Positions 59,205 through 64,000 of a DNA stretch of 64,000 nucleotides are shown here, piece after piece; within the stretch, counting starts at the first letter, position 1, and each line of letters starts with the position of its first letter. The stretch is taken from NCBI RefSeq assembly GCF_018446385.1, contig NC_056001.1, positions 107,300,436 to 107,364,435 of the forward strand, in the 5' to 3' direction. This DNA comes from Zingiber officinale (lineage: Eukaryota > Streptophyta > Magnoliopsida > Zingiberales > Zingiberaceae). A model generated the notes under the pieces. The model was not told the origin of the DNA and made no database searches. It saw nothing but the letters and a program-made list of their open reading frames with translations. A program made the translations under genes and the position numbers.

Positions 59205-61050
59205 ACCTGATAGAGTCGTGGGGCCGGCAAGAGGGAGGTGAATTGCCTATAAGAAAAAGTAACCCTTTCTCATTCTTTTGATCTGATTAGTAGCATAATA
59301 AAACTAACAATACTAAAAAGAAATAACAACTTAAAAAGAGTAGGTAAAGGCTATAGTTTTACTTGGTTATAACTTAGGTGGTTGTTAATCCAAGGCATTG
59401 AAAAGCACTGGAAGATCTTCTTCGTTGAAGACAAAAAAGTCTTTTACACGCGTTGACAGCTCAGAAATGACTAGGAAAGTTAATACAGAAGTTGTTAAAT
59501 ATTTCCTAGGTTCAGGGGTTTTTTTGTAGCCTCTAGAAAATTCTATCCCTAGCTTGAAGGCGCCTCCAAAGAGGTCAAGGCGTCTTCCATCGGATAAAGT
59601 TTATCCGCTGAGGATAAAACTTTATCCTTGGTTAACGGCTAGTGAAGGCGCCTTTAATGGTTGGAAGACGCTTTCATACTGTTAATTGAAAGCACATTCC
59701 AACCATGGAAGGCGCCTTCAACAAGATAACTCAGCTCAAAGTTGATCTCTTCTCGTAGGTGATTCTCCAGCTACCTGGAATTGAGCTTACCTAGACCCAA
59801 CTTCGACCTTATCTTCGAGCAGGCTTCTTTCTCTGTTTCTCGTCCCTCGAACACCGCGCACGTCTTTTTTGTCCACTGGTATACTCTTTCGCAGCATTTT
59901 ATTCCTCAAATGCACTAAGCCCGTAAGCTCCTTTCCTATGTCATCCTTCTCGCTAGCTACGTCTTCCGCTTGACTTCTTGTGTTCCTAAGCTCCTGCATA
60001 CTTAGACATAAGGATCAAATACAACATGACTTAACTGAACTTGGTTGACTACATCAAAACAATCATGGGGTACTAATAATCTCTCCTTTTTTGATGTACA
60101 TCAACCCAAGTTCAAGTTAGGGTTAAAAATGTAATAACATAACTAAAGTAGACTAAAAAGTGGTTGCAAAATAAATAAAAATTTTAAATCTAAAAAAAAT
60201 CCTAACTCTCTCTTAACTTGTACATATTTCTCTTTCTTTGATCACATAAAAAAATAGAAAGAAATATAATAAATAGTTAAACACATTTAAAAAAATTTCT
60301 AGGGGTATATTACAAATATTATTAGTAGGCTAATATTTTTCAGAAGTGATTTTCAAACATATTCTATTTTTATTAATTAATCTTCTATTTGACAAAAATA
60401 ATTAAAAAATTAGTTTTCAGTTTCAAAAAATTCTATAACTTTTTGTCAAACTCAAACTTGAGCAGAGTAAGTTAGACCAGTAGAAAAAATTATCATAGAA
60501 AAATATAATTTAGTTTAATAGAAATGATTTATTCTAGTAAAACAACTAATTTTCAAGAATAAATCTTTAAAAAAAATATTGTTTTTACTTCTAAAAATTC
60601 TACAAAATTTTTCTTAGATATGGAAAACAGATTGTCTAACACTAGAAAAATCAAAGTTTATGAATTTCTATTTTCTTGAATTTTAAAAATTAACTTTTCA
60701 AAACAAAATTCATAATGAATCAGATAAAATTTGAAGAATGTTAAGAGTTTTTGTTATGATAGAAGATATCATACTTTATCCCAGAACAATAAAAGATTTC
60801 AAAGATATATGTGAAAATTATTTTTAATTTTTAAAATACTATTTTTGTTAATGAATTCATAGAAAATAACTTAACAGTCAAAAAATTTCAAAATTATTTA
60901 ATATGATAAAGAATATTATATTTTATCATAAAAAACTATTTTTTTTCTAAAAATAAGTATGCGGAATAATTTTAAATTTTAAAATATGATTTTCATTGAT
61001 AATTTTATAAAAAATAACTCAACAAAAAAATCTAAAAAAAAATTCTTAAC
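59205..61050 (-). mobile_element. Fragment of gag-only family A: 3' LTR plus 3' interior
   Basis: About 59205-60078 is an LTR of the same family as 13593-14573 and 16899, inverted. The minus strand gives agtacccc at its start, then gcaggagcttaggaacacaa. Purine-rich GGAGAGAT (about 60079-60087) is the PPT. The AT-rich interior 60090-61050 corresponds to 15962-16898. Palindromic gaaggcgccttc motifs cluster at about 59560-59720. The outer edge is cut by the Ty3-type LTR at about 61062. Frame 59787-59999 is a chance frame in the LTR. Confidence 0.7.
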
Positions 61051-61061
61051 AGAAATATTTC

Positions 61062-61732
61062 TGATCCGGTGGGAAAGTGGGACCCGGATGGTAGAGTAGC
61101 CAATTACATGTCAGAGTCAAAACAGTCAACATCCAGTGCCCGGCCGGGCAGCCAATGTACCTGCCCGAGCGGCAGTGCGACAGCCCAACTCAACGCTGGG
61201 TTTCCGACGCTTGGGGGCCGAGCGGAATCCTCACTCGGCCGGACGATAGACATGGCTCGACCACGCGCGGCAGGGCGGAAGCTGGATGAAGCACTAGGGG
61301 CGAGCAGGCCTCCCACTCGGATCGGTCACTCCATCAGCAGTACAGGGGCTCAGTCGAGCAAACTCCCCGCCCAGCCTCGCAAACGACAAGAAGAGCAGGA
61401 GGGAATATCTTCTTCGGGGAAAGTGTCACCGACAAACGACATGGTTAGCGGCATGGTCAGGCAGAGAATCGTACGGTGGAAGTTTCCACTGTCACGTCAG
61501 GGATATACCCGGTCTGTTAAGGTATGGCGTCAGATGTGCTTTTCTGACACACTCATTGTAGGTATGTTTTGAGAAGCGTGCACGTCTTGATAAGCATGCA
61601 CGCGTTTTCAGGGAGTCCTATATAAAGACCCCCAGAGTTCAACGAAGGTATGCGCGATTCATCACTGTAGCTACAGTTCTTGTCATTCTACTTCAATTTC
61701 TTGCTCCCGAAGTCTAACTTAAGCGTCGGAGG
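61062..61732 (+). mobile_element. Ty3/gypsy-type LTR fragment
   Basis: A GC-rich stretch unlike its neighbours. It has a TATA box ctatataaag (61618-61627), followed by a leader containing cttgctcccga and ending cttaagcgtcggagg, the typical downstream part of many plant Ty3 LTRs. It is cut off at 61732 by the next LTR. The open frame 61069-61572 (167 codons) is in the U3 region and shows no gag or pol domain. Confidence 0.65.
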
Positions 61733-64000
61733 TGTTAGGATGTATACTAAAAGCCTAGCTTTTAGTATAAACATTTATCTAGAAATAAGAATCACATTGG
61801 TCAAATGTCTACATTTATGATAAATGTAGTTGTTCAATTAATTTATATTGTAGATAACATGGTGTGTGGTGTCACACACAGAGGATCATGTTATCAGTAC
61901 CTTATAAATTATAAACAGTAGCTCACGACCAAGATGGAAAGGAACAAACCATAGGAAAGTCGTAGTGTAATTAGGTATTAGTTTATCTTAACTATATAAT
62001 TACACTAGTACACTTAGAGTGTATTGAGTAGGACCATTTGAGGTCGTTTCTTTTATACTGACTTTATAAAAGAACAAAGACCTCAGTTATTATGGAAGTG
62101 TGTGCTCTTAATCCTAATATAATAACAAGTACATATATTTGATATTTATTTCTTTAATTTATCAATGGGTGAGATTTAGTTCGATAAATCAATAAGCCCG
62201 ATAAGTTGAGAAATGATATCACTTATAGTGTGTGTTGTTGATTATAGAAGGAAACTATGTCCTAGTAATCTAGGTTGAGAATGTCCCCAAGAGGAGCTCA
62301 TAAGGATTGTCATGTTAAACCCTGCAGGTGTACTTAGTCCGACATGACGATGAAATTGAGTGGTACTACTCTTGGAGCTAAGATATTAATTAAATGAGTT
62401 GTCAGTAACTCATTTAATTAGTGGACATTCGACATCTTAAACACAGGGAGACTAACACACTCATAATAAGAAGGAGCCCAAAATGTAATTTGGGATTAGT
62501 GCGGTAGTTCAATAATAGTTCTCTAGTGGAATGAATTATTATTGATAAAATTAAGAAGGAGCCCAAAATGTAATTTGGGATTAGTGCGGTAGTTCAATAA
62601 TAGTTCTATAGTGGAATGAATTATTATTGATAAAATTAAGTTGCGTGTTCGGGGCGAACACGGGATGCTTAATTTTATCGGGAGACCAAAACTAATTCCT
62701 CCTCTCGGTCTCTATCGTAGCCTCTTAATTATAGAGTACTATACCCACCTATACCCACCTTCTTACCCATCCTATAGGGGTCGACTAAGCTAGCTTGGAA
62801 ACCAAGCTAGGGCCAGCCATGGTTTGGTTCATGGGTGAATTCATGTGGCCTGCCCTAGCTTGAACTCAAGCTTAGGTGGCCGGCCCTATTAAAATAAAAA
62901 GGAATTTAATTTTTAAAAAAATTTCTTATGTGGATAACATGATTTATAAGAGAGTTTAAAAAAATTTAAATATTTCATTTTATAAGATTCTACAAAAGAT
63001 TAAGAGAAGAGCTAAATCTCTTTCCTTATTTGTAGATTAAAATGTTGATTTTAATTTTGGTAAAAACTTTCCTTTTAATCATGTTCATGATTTAAAAGAA
63101 AGTTTAAAAATTAAAAATTCTCTTTTATTAGTTTCTACAAAAGATTAAGAAAAGATTTAATATCTTTCCTTATTTGTATATTGAAAGGAGATTTTAATTT
63201 TTAGAGATAACTTTCCTTTTTAGAAATTATCCACATGTTTAAAAGAAAGTTTTTAATTTATAAAATTTCCTTTTTATTAACCAATCATGAAGGGATAAAA
63301 ATTATTATAAATTTCCGGAAGCAAATAAGGAAGTTTTAATTTGTGTTTAAAATTTTATTTGCTTGGAGATATTAATGTGGCCGACCATTGAAATTGAGAA
63401 AAGAATTTTGATTTTAATTAATTAAAATTTTTCCTTTTCATGGAAAAATAATTAAGGAAGTTTTTATTTAAATTTCCTTATTTGCCAAGACCAAGGATTA
63501 TAAAAGAGGGGGTAGATGTGCCTTCATGGTGAACGACTCTATTATTTTCTCCTCTCTTTTTCTCCTTGGGTGTGGCCGACCCCTCCTCTTTCTTTCTTCT
63601 CCATCTTGTGGCCGAACCTCTTCATGCTCTTGGAGTTTTAATTGGTGGCCGGATTCTAGCTTGAAGAAGAAGGAGAGAAAGCTTGCATCCCTTGGAGCTT
63701 GGTTGGTGGAAAAAGTTCTTCATCCTTTGGAAGTTTTTGCTTGGCCGAAACTTGAAGGAAGAAGAAGAAGGTGCTAGGTGGTTCTCGTCTCGGAAGATCA
63801 TTACCCACACAATGTCCGAGGTTAGAAGAGGAATACCGTAGAAGATCAAGAGATCTTTGTCTTCAGAAGAAAGGTATAACTAGTAATATTTTTCCGCATC
63901 ATGCTAGTTTTATTTCTTTGTAAAAATACCAAATACAAGAGGCATACGATTCTAGTATTTCAAATTTATTTTCGATGTTGTGTTCTTTTGTTTTTTCTTT
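61733..64000 (+). mobile_element. LTR of the family at 854, continuing past the window
   Basis: It starts TGTTAGGATGTATAC and matches 854-2383 for about 1.6 kb, then continues with gene-free sequence: tggccgacc-rich segments around 63380-63660 and a leader-like aagatcattacccacaca region. The right end lies outside the window. An 85-bp tandem duplication at 62467-62636 is absent from the copy at 854. It is inserted into the Ty3-type LTR. Confidence 0.65.
62467..62636 (+). repeat. 85-bp tandem duplication inside the LTR
   Basis: Two units beginning taagaaggagcccaaaatg at 62467 and 62552 are nearly identical (ctctag versus ctatag is the visible difference). The related LTR at 854 has a single unit, so the duplication is recent and private to this copy or subfamily. 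Confidence 0.9.

Noticed and set aside
61069-61572. 167-codon open frame as a host gene
   Set aside because: It lies upstream of the TATA box in a Ty3-type LTR, shows no domain, and is open because of high GC content.
854-64000. Copies at 854 and 61733 as the two LTRs of one giant element
   Set aside because: The interval contains three host genes and many independent elements. The two copies also differ by an 85-bp duplication and many substitutions. They are separate insertions.

Overview
This window is plant nuclear DNA, almost certainly from a monocot. It combines a GC-rich intronless gene, intron-rich genes with GT-AG splice sites, and layer upon layer of LTR retrotransposons, DNA transposons, a LINE and an Au-type SINE. 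The retrotransposon families and gene style would fit Zingiberales, but that placement is a guess. Nothing bacterial or organellar was seen.

Three host genes are supported. (1) A WD40 protein of the JINGUBANG type lies on + at 34551-35855 as a single exon. (2) A long-chain acyl-CoA synthetase, closest by recall to LACS2, lies on - at 36527-49703. Its 19 coding exons splice in frame to 659 residues. It is tail-to-tail with the WD40 gene, and its introns 6 and 9 are swollen by transposons. (3) A mitochondrial ABC1/COQ8 (ADCK-type) atypical kinase gene lies on - at 51933-57734. Its 8 coding exons give 635 residues, and one intron appears to use a GC donor. The three genes form a gene island of about 24 kb between two blocks of repeats. 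The last two are metabolic genes (acyl-CoA supply for lipids or cutin, ubiquinone synthesis); no shared pathway or co-regulation is evident.

Left block (1-34 kb). A Copia element on - has its 5' LTR at 25437-26715 and its pol decaying leftward to 3720. It was hit repeatedly. Its gag is split by a solo LTR (8652-10473, near-match TSD), by a chromovirus-type solo LTR (10987-13403, TSD TTTGA) and by a gag-only element (13593-25097, TSD CTCTA). The 3' LTR of that gag-only element is in turn split by a complete gag-only element (17651-24832, TSD TCAAC) with LTRs, PBS, PPT and one gag ORF but no pol. The Copia element itself sits against a CACTA (En/Spm) relic (26716-33433), which carries a small Copia deletion derivative at about 30187-32290.

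Right block (58-64 kb). It holds a 3' fragment of the same gag-only family as 13593-25097 (59205-61050), a Ty3-type LTR fragment (61062-61732), and an LTR (61733 to window end) whose relative lies at 854-2383.

The most interesting signal is in the LTR promoters. Several unrelated LTR families place clusters of short family-specific palindromes just upstream of the TATA box. The complete gag-only element adds a dense cluster of W-box cores (TTGACC/TTGACT, often in inverted pairs) further upstream in U3.
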